DNA from: Myxocyprinus asiaticus
Taxonomy: Eukaryota > Chordata > Actinopteri > Cypriniformes > Catostomidae
Direction: 5' to 3'
Length of the DNA: 64,000 bases
NCBI RefSeq assembly: GCF_019703515.2
Contig: NC_059346.1
Span: 16,213,001-16,277,000 of the forward strand
The translations under genes were made by a program, and so were the position numbers. Position 1 is the first letter of the stretch. Each line of letters opens with the position of its first letter. Of the stretch, positions 46,610 to 57,490 are shown piece by piece. The notes beneath the pieces were generated by a model. That model did not search any database, was not told where the DNA came from, and saw only the letters and a program-made list of their open reading frames with translations.

Positions 46610-48345
46610 AAACTAACAATTTACAATAAATAACACCGTTATTTGGTTCCTGGGTGTTAAGTGTTATTTCCTAATTGCTTATGCCTCAAAAGTAAAGAAA
46701 ATGGCTATTATTCCCCAAAACTTTGCTTTTGTGACAGGACAGTGATATTTTTAAATTTACCTATTCTCCAGAACATTCCAGATAGATTCAGTGCTGCGTA
46801 AACTTTGAGTAACTTCTAGAACTTTCTAGAACTTTCCAGTAATATAAATAGTAGTATAAATACAGGGGCCTTAAGCCCACCAGTTTGGTTTAGTTCCAGC
46901 TGCCTAAGTGGATACATATCTGCATTTTTCTGAGATGGCATCAAGAGGCTGCAAGCATCCGGCAGACGCATTTTGCTATGTCTGCGTGAAAAGTACTCCG
47001 TGGAAGCATCTGCTAAGATGTGTGAGGCCTACAAGGCATATTTCGGCATGCCTGTCGGGGATCAAGACAAACCCTGGGCACCTCATTTCACCTGCGAGCA
47101 CTGCAAAAAAACTCTGGAAGGTAACAATTGTTGCTCGGAATTTTATGTTATAAAATGTGTAAAAATATATTTTTTTTATGTTTTACAATTTTCAATGTTA
47201 TTGAAAAAATATATCATATATGAAAAATGTGATGAGAATCTCTTACACATTAGTCATGGTTGAAATAAATGTATTTTTGTAGGATGGTACAGAGGGGAAA
47301 AGAGAGCCATGAAGTTTGCTATCCCAAGAATTTTGCAGGAACCCACTGACCACTCAAGCAACTGCTACTTCTGCATGGTGGACCCTTCCAAATGTCGGAC
47401 TGGCAAGAACGCACCTGCTATCACGTATCCGGACCTTCCTTCATCCATCGCCCCGGTGCCACACTGCCATGAGCTCCCCGTACCCACTCCTCCGGAGAGA
47501 GAGCAGCCGTCTTTAGAAGAGAGCAGCAAGTCAGAGAGTGAGGAAGACGTTGTAGATCCAGATGACAATTTCAGAGGTGGAGCTGAGGAGAGAAACCTAT
47601 GCTACCCCAACCAAAAAGACCTCAATGACTTGATTAGAGATCTTGGTCTCACCAAGTCCAATGCCGAGCTTTTGACGTCTAGGCTCAAGCAGTGGAACTT
47701 GTTGGATTAAAGTGTGCAAGTCGCAGATCAGAGGAAGCGTCACCTTTTTCCAGCTTCTTCACCCATCAATATGGGCTCTGCTTCTGCCACAATGTGACCA
47801 GTCTGTTCGAGGCAATCGGAATCGCCTGTAACCAGAATGAGTGGCGCCTCTTCATTGACAGCTCATCCAGGAGCCTCAAAGCCATGCTGCTCCATAATGG
47901 TAACAAGTACCCGTCTCTTCCCCTGGCTCACTCGGTGCACCTCAAAGAGGATTACAACAGCATCAAGACCTTGCTGGATGCCTTGAAGTATGATGAGTAC
48001 ATTTGGGGGCTGATTCGTGAAAGTGATTTACTGTATAATCGTAAATCTCGAAAAAGGACTCTCTTCTAAATCTTTTGTAGTCATTTTTGTATTACTTTAG
48101 TATAAATACATGTTAATTTGGATTCATATGTTGTTTTTTTCTGACTTTATGTGAACGAAAAGACATAAATTTGCCCGTTTTCTCATTGGAAATAGGTAAA
48201 TTTCAAAATATCACTGTCCTGGTCATAAAAGCAAAGTTTGTGGGGAATAACAACCATTTTCTATACTTTTGAGGCATAATCAATTAGGAAATAACACTTA
48301 CTACCCAGGAGCAAAAATTGTGTTACATAGTGTAATTAGTATTTA
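46610..48345 (+). mobile_element. DNA transposon with >130-bp terminal inverted repeats and a broken gene
   Basis: Left 46631-46764 and right 48193-48325 are inverted repeats of about 133 bp (for example CTTATGCCTCAAAAGTA left, complement of TACTTTTGAGGCATAATC right); weaker similarity extends ~20 bp further out. Between them lies one gene with an intron. I recall this gene and these termini as near-identical predicted proteins in many fish and some arthropod genomes, which would fit horizontal spread, but I cannot name the superfamily. No clear target duplication was found. This copy is an internally deleted, mutated derivative. Confidence 0.85.
46935..48069 (+). pseudogene. Cysteine-rich transposon gene, internally deleted
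   Basis: Starts MASRGCKHPADAFCYVC. A small deletion and shift follow, then KYSVEASAKMCEAYKAYFGM through FTCEHCKKTLE in the next frame. An intron (GT...AG, 47121-47282) is supported because joining its sides gives EGWYRGEKRAMKFA. Exon 2 continues with NCYFCMVDPSKCRTGKNAPA, an acidic SKSESEEDVVDPDD segment and KSNAELLTSRLKQWNLLD, then a TAA where the family reads on. A frameshift near 47740 follows, then FCHNVTSLFEAIGIACNQNE to DALKYDEY, and a jump near 48000 to IWGLIRESDLLYNRKSRK at the C-terminus. The central few hundred codons (presumably the catalytic core) are missing. Paired cysteines suggest zinc binding. Confidence 0.85.
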
Positions 48346-48587
48346 TTTTGGAAAAATAGCTGGAAAATATTCTATAATCTAACCACTACATTCATGTAAA
48401 ATCATAAAACTATTGCAGGAAAATGATGGGATATGGTGCAAAACATTACTAATATGTTTATCTTTTTCTTACTGATGCTGCTAAGACTATCACAGGCAAT
48501 TCTCGCAATTTCAACAAAACCATTTACATAACTTTACCTCGGTAGCAGGGTAAATACATAATTAAATCACAATCACAACAACAATGT

Positions 48588-48759
48588 AAGGGCTCAACAG
48601 TAAGGATTTTTTTCTGCTGGCCCAGTTGGGCCAATAGTTCTGATTTTAACCTGCCAATATTGTCACTGGCCCCGTTAAAAAAAGGTGAATTTTGTTTTTA
48701 CCAAAAATAATTATATCCACTTGAATTTATATCCACCTAAAATGTTAAAGTTATATTTT

Positions 48760-48822
<63 letters not shown>

Positions 48823-48825
48823 AAA

Positions 48826-48901
<76 letters not shown>

Positions 48902-49493
48902 TTATGTACATGTTATTTTTATTTTTTTTATTTTTGTATTTTAATAAATTTGCAAAGATTTCAAACAAACTTCTTTCATGTTGTCATTATGGGGTATTGT
49001 TTGTAGAATTTTGATGAAAATAATGAATTTAATCCATTTTGGAATAAGGCTGTATCATAACAAAATGTGGAAAAAGTGAAGCGCTGTGAATACTTTCCGG
49101 ATGCACTGTATATATATATATGCTTGCTACAAATAATTTATTAGGTTTTTACTTTTGCAGTAATTATACAACTATAATTTAACTCCATGAAAACTATGAA
49201 TTTATACATGCACTTTTAGAAAACAATGGCAAATCCAAAACGTTTGATGCATCCAAAACTATAGCAAATCTTTTTCACAATTATGAAGAAATTATATTTA
49301 AGCCAGCCGAATTCACAACAACTATCAATACATCACACAAAACTAAATCTTTAAATTTGCAAGGCATAAAAATACATGTCATGATCAAAAATGTGGGCAG
49401 ATCACAACTGGGCAATTGACAGTTCCAGCAACTGGCCAAAAACTATTTTATACTAGCCACTGGCCAGCAGGCCATCCTTACTGTTGAGCCCTG
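48588..49493. mobile_element. hAT-like non-autonomous element with AGGGCTCAACAGTAAGGAT ends
   Basis: AGGGCTCAACAGTAAGGATT at the left and ATCCTTACTGTTGAGCCCT at the right form an inverted repeat of about 19 bp; GGCC-rich subterminal motifs (GCTGGCCCAGTTGGGCC, ACTGGCCAGCAGGCC) follow. The flanks do not show an 8-bp duplication. The interior is dominated by two TA arrays. Confidence 0.7.
48763..48900. repeat. Paired (TA)n arrays around a short AT-rich spacer
   Basis: Two alternating TA arrays (about 48763-48819 and 48834-48900) flank AAGAAAATATAA. Being self-complementary, they can extrude as a cruciform. Confidence 0.95.
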
Positions 49494-52400
49494 AAGGTTT
49501 AGTACATCAAAGAAAACATATTCTTAATTTTTTTTTTATTATTATTATTCATCTGATTGATTGACACCTACAGTAGGTATACAACAGTACAACCCATTGA
49601 ATGAACTGTACATCATTCCCTCACAGTCTTGTTTTTTCAATCACAAAAAATGTAATATGGAAGCTACCCAGACAAAGTCTATAATGCCTTAGCAAGCACA
49701 CTAATAATTATTTAACAAAATGTGTTCATAAAGCGAAACATTTAATGGACTCCTCCCCATCTCTTCCTCAGTAATGCTCAACAGGGACACATTTCAAGGG
49801 CGCACCACTGTATTTAACCGAGCTTTCATCTTTGTTTACCCTTGCCAGCTGGTCTTGTTCACACATCATAAAACACACACACATACAAACATACACCACA
49901 CCCTCCAAATATGGCACCTCATGGGGACGTTTCTGACTGCTCTTGTTATTCAATGCAAATTTATCTTAGGTAGAGTTTTTTATTGTTTAATTACATTCAG
50001 ATTGATTGACGCGGCCGATCTGCGGCCAACACCAAATTTTCACACTTGCAGCTCCAGAATATTAACAACTAGAGGAAAACTGCTAAACAAAGAAACATCT
50101 GCTTGTGAATCCCAGTGCAGAGCCGCTGCGATAGTTTTTTAACGCCACATCTGCCACTGTGACTCATGTGGCAATGCCTCTGCGATAGGCTTTGGCTCTA
50201 CCTTTGCTGCTGTGACTCACGTAGAGAAGCCTCAAGGATATTCTCCCACTTTGCCTGTGCGCTGCCTGCACAGTGCCTCGGAGATAAGGTCTGCCTCGGT
50301 TTTATATATGCTGATGTGTCGTCTACCCACCTGCCTGTTGCATCATGCTCAGCTGGCTGCTCTGCTTCTCTTGTGCTTATGTTGCATCTGCTACTGCTGC
50401 CATTTAATGCTACTCTGCTTCTACTCACAGCCTAACATCGGGCCCCTAGAGTGGGAGGGCTCCCAAAGGCCCCTGGGGTCCCCTCTTCTGTCCAAACTCC
50501 ACAGTGTGTATCTAACAATAAAACTTTACAATTGGTCAACTCTCCCATATGATTTACCTCCATCTTTTTATTCATCTTTCCACTCCTCGTTTCCGTCTCT
50601 CCTCTCTTCCTTTCTTTCTTTTTTCCTTTATGGTCGCAATTATTTGTCCTTGTCTTATCAAAATCCATGTGTGCTGTAATTATAGGCAGTTCCCTCATTG
50701 AAAAACAATCCAGAGCTCAAGAGAGTAAATAAACTAAGAAAAAGAAGAGAATCAAACAGGGACAATGTGTGTGGGTGTGTGTGTTTGTGTGTCTATAAAT
50801 TTCAGGATAGATTCATTGCTCTGTTTTATAGCCCTCTATTCATTGAGCTTATCAGATACGACACAGTCTCTTTACAACAGACTTTATCACATGCACACAC
50901 AAGCACGCACAGTGTACAGTAAATCTTCTGCCAGTTATTCATTTGCCTGCCATATGTAGAACTCTAAATGTCTGCAGAAAAGAAATCTTGATGGTACAAG
51001 AGCTTGTTATATTCACCCCCCTATCTTCCTCCCTGTCACTTCCTCTCTCGTTAAATTTAGCCTACAACTCTAACGGCATTTCTCTCGTCTGTGTATATGT
51101 GTGTGTATATACACACACCAGTCCAGCCTTCAGTCCACAAGGTAATCCATTAATTAGTTGCATGACTAAGGGTGGTTTCAAATATAGTACATTTTAAGTG
51201 AACCAAACCCAGTTAAAGTGAACCAGAAAGGGTACCAGCTGCAAATGTCCTCAGTGCTTTTGGTGTTCACAATGTAAGTGGACTTAAAAGAGAACCCAGT
51301 TTCTTTTTTGGTCCTCTTCACATTAATGTGGTTTCAGACCCCTCGTTGTTCACACCACAGCTCCTTAAGAACTCAGACCCCATGTTAGCTAGGGCTGTCA
51401 CGATTAAGACATTTGGCTGACAATAATATTTCATAAATAATTGTGATTATTATGATAAGCAATTGTCATACAAATTGTCATACTTCTTAAGGTGTATGTA
51501 TGCTTATTACAGATAGGTCTACACCTTAAATAGTAATTTATTGATATTTAACTTGAAATCATATAATAAAATGGGGCTATATGATTACTTTTAATGCTTT
51601 AAAAACATTTGTTTCATTAAAAATTATTGCACAGGGATAGAATTACATTAAAAGTTATATTTTATATGTTATATCATTTATGAAAACCAGACAACACCAC
51701 CAATTATATTACATTGTGCAATAGTAATAATGTATACTGTATTTCTGTCCTAAATTCTTCACTCCCTCACGTTAAGTTAAGGCTCTCAGATAAAACCTAA
51801 AAGCCCTTACTTCGCATGAAGGAAAACATTTGAAATTCTCTGTGCATTTGAAAATATGTTTCATTATCTATAATCTTAAGAGTAACTTAAGCGTTTCCTC
51901 CTGCATGCCATTTACATTGTTTGTATGAGCCAAGAACATTTGCCATTGCACAAATAAAATTAAAGTGACACTATAAAAATCCTCGCTTGTATTTTCGTGG
52001 GAGTTTGAACATCCATAGATGGTACGCCCATCAGAGCTCTTTAAAGCCGTTCATCTTAACGCACTGCTCTGTTCTGAATGCGGCCGGTCCGTTCATTTTA
52101 GGTGCTCAAATTATACGACAAGAACGGAATGTGAGACACAAAAACACGTCATGGTAATCATGGTAGACCTATATTCGCATAAAATTCCCATATGTGGACA
52201 GTAAATTGTGACTGGAATATGAAGTATGTAACGCAGCTATGCATGGCAAGCCACAAGGTACTTATGTCATAAAATGCAAAGCGAACTGGTACCTCTTCGC
52301 TTTCACATCGCTCAAATCAATCGAACCACAAAAGGACCCACAAACGAACCGTACTCAGACCATCTCCTGAGTACGTTATACTGCTCTGAGAGCGCTTGGA

Positions 52401-53139
52401 GTGCTCAAACAAATTAGTTGTGAAAACGCCCAAACTCATCTACCTCAGGAGGCATCAATCAAAAAACACACACACACACACACACACACACATGTTGGTG
52501 CAGCTATCCTTATGAGGACTCTCCATATATGAAGACATAATGATTTTTATACTGGACGAACTATAGATTCTATCCCCTAACCCTACCCCTAAACCTAACC
52601 CTCACAAAAAACTTTCATTTAGTATGTTTTTTAAGTGATTTGCATTATGGTGACACTAGAAATGTCCTCATAAACCATATTTATAGCATAATACCCTTGT
52701 AATTACCAGTTTGTAACTTAAAAAATGTCCTCGTAAACCACCCAAACCCGCCCACACGCACACACACAGACAGACACAAACACCCAGAGGGATGAAAAAT
52801 GAGAGGTGAAAAATGTATGTGGGTACACGCAGATCGATTCAAACAGCTATTTACACATCTGCTTGAAAGAGAGAGTGTGTGTGTGTGTGTGTGTGGGTGT
52901 TTGCGCATTGTCCCGCAGTCATATTAAGTATTCCAAACAAACCATCTGAAACCCCTTCACCCCCAAGCCCATCACACCCTCTGAGATTTCCCATGATGCT
53001 TCAGGGCAGGTGACTTACCCCCTTTCTGAAGGACAGAATTTGAATGTGTGTGTATGGATGGACAAGGGATGAAGAATAGATGGGGTGATTAATTTCTCTC
53101 CTCTGTAAAGCAGATGTGAGAGGGGTTTAATCTCTCCAT
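49494..53139. other. Intronic DNA, mostly unrecognised
   Basis: No exon found. CTAGGGCTGTCACGATTA at 51389 resembles a hAT left end without a partner. 52490-52750 has CTATCCTTATGAGGACTCTCC, ACCCTACCCCTAAACCTAAC and ATGTCCTCGTAAACCACC, a dispersed fish repeat type. CA or GT microsatellites lie at 52466-52491 and 52873-52895. The stretch 50110-50530, with repeated TGTGACTCA.GT motifs, is unassigned. Confidence 0.4.
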
Positions 53140-53141
53140 CT

Positions 53142-53235
53142 TCTTACACCTCGTCCTAACCAGAAGCGATGCGATAAGATTCCAGCGACAAGCTATCTGC
53201 CTGTCCACACCAGACGCGAGGCGACTCCACAATAT
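53142..53235. repeat. Repeat with (T)CG..TCTGGTTAGGAC-type motifs
   Basis: The complement reads GTCGCCTCGCGTCTGGTGTGGAC ... ATCGCTTCTGGTTAGGACGA, two spaced variants of one motif. The same motif family flanks the solo LTR near 55000. Confidence 0.5.
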
Positions 53236-53443
53236 TCATACACTAAAATGAGGATTATTGACATTAAAATGTAGAAATCGGAGTGTAATGGGGTAAAAGG
53301 GAAGGAAGAGACGAGAACCAGACGAAGCATCAAAGTAATATTTAATTAAACAAAAACAAAAACACACAAACATAAACACATACAGGGCAGCTGCATGTAG
53401 CTCTCTCTCTCTTGAACTGCCGCCGCTTGATTAGCCTGATTAG

Positions 53444-53654
53444 GTCCGAGAAAATGGGGAAGACCTGCCGGCAGGTGGGGCCGGAAGGGCACGCCCCCCC
53501 CCATGTACATCATGCCGGGGGCTCCCCGGCCTGAAGGAAAGGAGGGAGAGGTGTGGCAAGTAGGAGGCCGGGGCCGGGCCCCCGGCATGACGTACATGGG
53601 GGGGCGTGCCCTTCCGGCCCCGCCTGCCGGCAGGTCTTCCCCACCTTCTCGGAC
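53444..53654. repeat. Large inverted repeat (hairpin) with ~79-bp arms
   Basis: Arms at about 53444-53522 and 53576-53654 are near-perfect inverses, GC-rich, with AGACCTGCCGGCAGGTGGGG and its complement as the clearest parts, around a ~53-bp loop. The loop side includes GTGTGGCAAGTAGGAGG, similar to the LTR start, so the hairpin probably arose by inverted duplication of the LTR 5' part. Confidence 0.85.
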
Positions 53655-53881
53655 CTGTGAGGGAGATAAGGGGAGGGAAAAACAAAACAAAAAAAGAGAG
53701 GGAAAGGTGAACATAGAGCGACAGCGGGAGAGAGGAGGGAGAGAAAAAAAAACGTACTCGCCAGTTCTCTGATACGTTGTACCCTGGTCCTCGGTCACCC
53801 CTCCACCTTCTAGTGGATGACAGCCGCTCCTCCCCGGGTGGATCGGAGGCAGTCCTCCGGCTCCTGGAGGACGGAACACCC

Positions 53882-54130
53882 TGCTGTATTTTGGTGGATG
53901 GTAGGGGTCTCCCCGCCCCTGGCAGCGGTTCTCCCGCTCCAAGCAGTCGGCGGTCGTTCCTCCGCTTTCAGGTGGCTGGGCTCCTCCATTCCCCGGCGGA
54001 TGGTGGTCTTCTCTTTGACCCCGCTGCATTTTAGTAGCTAGTAGGGGTCTCCTCCGCCCCTGGCAGCGGCCCCTCCTCCCCTCGCGGTCGGCGGTCGTTC
54101 CTCTGCTTTCAGGCGCCCGGGCTCCTCCAT
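53882..54130 (-). repeat. Two tandem ~125-bp units inside the LTR element
   Basis: Each unit on the minus strand has GGATGGAGGAGCCC or GGAATGGAGGAGCCC, GAGGAACGACCGCCGAC and CGCTGCCAGGGGCGG in the same order. Confidence 0.8.
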
Positions 54131-54210
54131 CCCTCGGTGGATGGCTGCGGCTGCTCCATTGGGGTGGATGGTAGTGGCAAGGACTCTACTACAGCGCATC
54201 CCTCCTCCTT

Positions 54211-54229
54211 CCCGGGTTTTGGCACCAAT
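54211..54229 (-). promoter_or_regulatory. Putative tRNA primer-binding site
   Basis: TTGGTGCCAAAACCCGGGA begins directly after the 5' LTR end (minus strand); TGG matches the complement of a tRNA CCA end. The tRNA is not identified. Confidence 0.7.
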
Positions 54230-54460
54230 GTTATGGGGTAAAAGGAAAGGAAGAGGCGAGAACCGGACGAAGCATCAAAGTAATATTTAATTAAACAAAA
54301 ATACACAAACATAAACACATAAAGGGCAGCTGCCTGTAGCTCTCTCGCTCTCGAACTGCCACCTCTGGCAGCCTTTATCCCTCTCGTCGGCTTGATTAGC
54401 CTGATTAGGGGCCGGGCGTGCATCATCACGGCCCAGCCCTGCCCTCCTCGTTGCCACACA
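54230..54460 (-). repeat. 5' LTR of the minus-strand LTR element
   Basis: 231 bp. Contains GAGGGATAAAGGCTGCC as a possible TATA region and AATTAAATATTACTTTG near the 3' end as an AT-rich processing region. Confidence 0.8.
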
Positions 54461-54738
54461 GAGCAATCACAGACGGAACAGTGTATTTATTTAACACAAC
54501 AAATTTTCTCACTGAAGCTCCGTAATGCTTTCTACGACAAGCCCCGAAGGGATAAATACAGAATCACACACATACAGAGGGCAAAGTTACTTTATGAATC
54601 ATAACCTTCTTCAGTCTGTTACAATTGTTTATGTTCATGCGGTACTCCTGTTGTTATTTCGCCGATCTCCACAGGGAACAGGGAAGAGGAGAGAAAGTTG
54701 GAATGAGCCGGGATGTCGCCCCACTACCATTCTGAACC

Positions 54739-54786
<48 letters not shown>
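54739..54786. repeat. (GT)n microsatellite
   Basis: About 47 bp of GT, followed by a GAGGGCGTGTGTGTG tail. Confidence 0.96.
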
Positions 54787-54789
<3 letters not shown>

Positions 54790-54991
54790 GCGTGTGTGTG
54801 ACAGAGCTCCGGCTAAAGAGAATGAAACCTCAAGCACAACATTCGGTAGGTGTGTGACACCCTCTGCCAAAATTTAAGTTGTTCTGAACTGGCTAATGAG
54901 ATGCCGGGTTTAATATACTGCAATAAGCATAATTTTAGACTTATTTGTTTACTGCGCTAATAGAAACCATTACAAAAATAGAAAGCCCTGT

Positions 54992-55460
54992 AGCTGTCGC
55001 TCGTCGTGTGTCACGGCTGGTTAGGACAAAAACTCTGATTAACATGGAATAGATACCTTTTATCTCGTTGTAACAATGTTCACAGTTAGGGAAAAGGAGG
55101 AAGCGGGAGATGGTGAATCCAACTCAAACAGTATGTTTAATTTCTTTGAAACTCAATATTTACGCTTTTCAGCGATCACACTCAGGAACTACGCTTTTCA
55201 GCTGACATAAATTCACACAGTCTTTCTCCAGCTCGTGTCTCATAACTCTCTCCCTTGACTGCCGTCTGGCTCGCTCTTAAAGCCCGTCTCCACTCTCACT
55301 GCAATGACAAACAGCTGTTAGAGACAATTATTGCCAGGTGATGATCCTTACCATTCTCATCTCCTGATCTCACTCTCCATTCACAAACCGGCGCTTAACC
55401 ATGGCCCCACCACCACACTCGTGTTGCGGCGTCGTGTCTGGTTAGGACACGGTGTTATCC
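54992..55460. repeat. Host repeat of the solo LTR: CGTGTCTGGTTAGGACAC motif family
   Basis: CGTCGTGTGTCACGGCTGGT to the left and GCGTCGTGTCTGGTTAGGAC to the right become adjacent when the LTR is removed. The same motif occurs at 53142-53235. Confidence 0.55.
55069..55417 (-). mobile_element. Solo LTR with 5-bp target duplication CTCGT
   Basis: The minus strand starts TGTGGTGGTGGGGCC and ends GAACATTGTTACA. CTCGT is exactly duplicated at 55064-55068 and 55418-55422. A GGGCTTTAAGAGCGAG (TATA-like) and AAATTAAACATACTG (processing-like) give the minus orientation. It interrupts a repeat carrying GTCGTGT.TCTGGTTAGGAC-type motifs on both sides (about 54990-55030 and 55430-55455). No internal retroelement sequence remains. 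Confidence 0.92.
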
Positions 55461-55791
55461 AAAGAGAGAGCCTAACAGATGTGCATGCACACAGAGAGGA
55501 TGCCGCACTTGTTGCACACGATAGCCCATGGAGCGCAACCGATTTTTGACATATGCATAGTTACCCTGGTGACCTACATCTCATTACCCAGGTAACATAT
55601 TTTCTGGGTTTCCATAGCTCATCCCTGATACTGTTTATTTCATGCCGTCTTATAAAACAGGTCCTCAGTGGCAACTCGGAAATACAAGCTTAAAAATATC
55701 AACTGCATACCTGCAACAGACACCGGAGATAATTAGATAAAGATAAAATTTTTCTTCGTAACTCACAGACTGTCTTTTGGTAAAAGGAACA

Positions 55792-56236
55792 TGGTAACAC
55801 TTTACAATAAGGTTGTATTTGTTAACACTAATTAACTACATTAGTTTACTTGGACTAACAATGAACAATACTTTTCTTTTACACCATTTATTAATCTTAG
55901 TTAATGTTGATTTCAACTAACACATTTTTATATTAAAAGTTGGGTAACACTTCTGTGAGGTACTTTTTGTTAACATTATTAAACTACATTAGTTAACATG
56001 TTACATACATTTACAGCATTTAATAATGTTTCTTAATTTCAACATATACATTATTAAAATTAAAAGTTGTTATGTTAACATTAGCTTATGCAATATGAAC
56101 TAAAATGAACTAACAATGAACAACTGTATTTTCATAAATTAACCAAGATTAATAAATGCTGTAAAAAATGTTGTTCATTGTCAGTTCATTATACCTAATT
56201 CATTAACAAATGTTAACAAATAGAACGTTACTGCAA
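55792..56236. mobile_element. Miniature inverted-repeat element with GGTAACACTTTACAATAAGG end
   Basis: Left GGTAACACTTTACAATAAGGTT; right TAACAAATAGAACGTTACTGCAAAG is its degenerate inverse. The interior, with repeated TTAGTTAATGTT and GAACTAACAATGAACAA motifs, is typical of a very common fish repeat. Non-coding. Confidence 0.75.
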
Positions 56237-56239
56237 AGA

Positions 56240-56916
56240 GCTATCAATTACACTTAAACAGGTATGTGCCAAAAACAAGTGTATCATTAACAGACTAATG
56301 GGACTAGATTATAATATTGAATTTAATACAAGAAGTATGAGTGTTACAATCAGAGTTTTGCAATTTTAAGTGGATGGAGGCAAATGCAACACATGAAAAT
56401 TAATTATATTAATCCACTGTGAGAGCACGCCTCAAAGTAATAATTGCACCATGGCACCATGACTGGAAAACTGCATTGCAAAATTCCAGGTTTTCCAGGA
56501 CCCGTGGTAACCCTGTCAAAGGCATCAAAACCTTAGAAAGCAGAAGAAAAACAATGTACATTAAAACATTTTTTTTTTGGAAAATATCTCACAGAGTGAA
56601 AACAATATCGCACTCCTTTTTCTCAGGCATAGAGAGAACTTTACTGAGCATGTGCTGAGTAAGTCTTATCACTCTAGCTTATCTATTTTTAATACATTTA
56701 CTGTGTTACAATAGGTCACCATAATGAATTCCCCATCTCCATTCGCATGAGCAATTCCCTGTAAGTAACAAGCCTTAGCGTGGAGAAATGAAGACAGTAG
56801 CAGTTACCAACTCCGAACCGTCAGATATGCGACATACATACGCATCAGGTCTACTGCAGTGTCAAAACACCATTTCACAATGATATCCAACTGGGTGACC
56901 CAGAAGAGTACAAAAA

Positions 56917-56964
<48 letters not shown>

Positions 56965-57100
56965 CAACGGCCGTTAAAGTGACAAACTTTGATGACAGGA
57001 CATTTAATGAGGTGACAGTAAATGAAACGCATTATTAAGACACCTCTCTAACAGAGACAGGACGACGCTGAAACACACACGTGCACACTTACACAAATGC
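56240..57100. other. Intronic DNA, nothing recognised apart from a microsatellite
   Basis: A (GT)n tract lies at 56924-56961. No exon or mobile-element ends found. Confidence 0.5.
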
Positions 57101-57105
57101 ACAAC

Positions 57106-57320
57106 GTCATGGTTACTTTCGTAACCTCCATTACCTGATGGAGGGAATGAGACGTTGTGTCAATGTAGTGACACTAGGGGTCACTCTTGGGAGCCCCAAA
57201 CACCTCCAGGGCCAATGAGAATTTGCGAGCGGAATTTGCATGCCACTCCCCCGGACATACAGGTATAAAAGGAGCTGGTATGCAACCATTCATTCAGGTT
57301 TTGTGCTGAGGAGCCAAGAC
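57106..57320 (-). repeat. DIRS copy C outer repeat, left side (inverted right terminus)
   Basis: Starts GTCATGGTTACTTTCGTAAC and contains CGTTGTGTCAATGTAGTGAC, ATTTGCAT and TATAAAAGGAGCTGG, the same order as the complement of 34175-34373. Confidence 0.88.
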
Positions 57321-57364
57321 CAGGTCCCGGCCATTTCAGCGGGTAGTTCAGCATTGTGGCAAGA

Positions 57365-57490
57365 GGGACACAATGTCTCGTTCCCTCCATCAGGGAACGG
57401 AGATTACAAAAGTAACCAGGAAATTCCCTATCTGTCACTCACTTGACGTTGTGTCGATGTAGTGACACTAGGGGTCCCTATACATTACGC
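57365..57490 (-). repeat. DIRS copy C internal complementary region, left arm
   Basis: GTCTCGTTCCCTCCATCAGG ... AAAAGTAACCAGG is followed by TTCCCTATCTGTCACTCACT...GTCGATGTAGTGACACTAG: complements of the two element tips joined end to end, as in copy B but inverted. Confidence 0.82.

Larger units (their letters stand above)
53284..54460 (-). mobile_element. Small non-autonomous LTR retrotransposon with rearranged 3' LTR
   Basis: On the minus strand the 5' LTR is 54460-54230 (TGTGTGGCAACGAGG ... ACCCCATAACA) and the 3' LTR covers 53443-53284 (CTAATCAGGCTAATCAAGC ... ACCCCATTACA), lacking the first ~60 bp in the expected orientation. Directly after the 5' LTR is a primer-site-like TTGGTGCCAAAACCCGGGA. 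The internal ~790 bp hold two similar ~125-bp units and no pol gene. Near the 3' LTR the sequence folds back (53444-53654). No matching 5-bp flanks (CGGAG and GAGCA), in keeping with rearrangement. Confidence 0.8.

Noticed and set aside
53346..54029. 227-codon minus-strand frame, glycine/proline-rich
   Set aside because: It runs through the 3' LTR, the hairpin and tandem units of a small LTR element; the composition is driven by GC-rich repeats and no gag or pol motif is seen.
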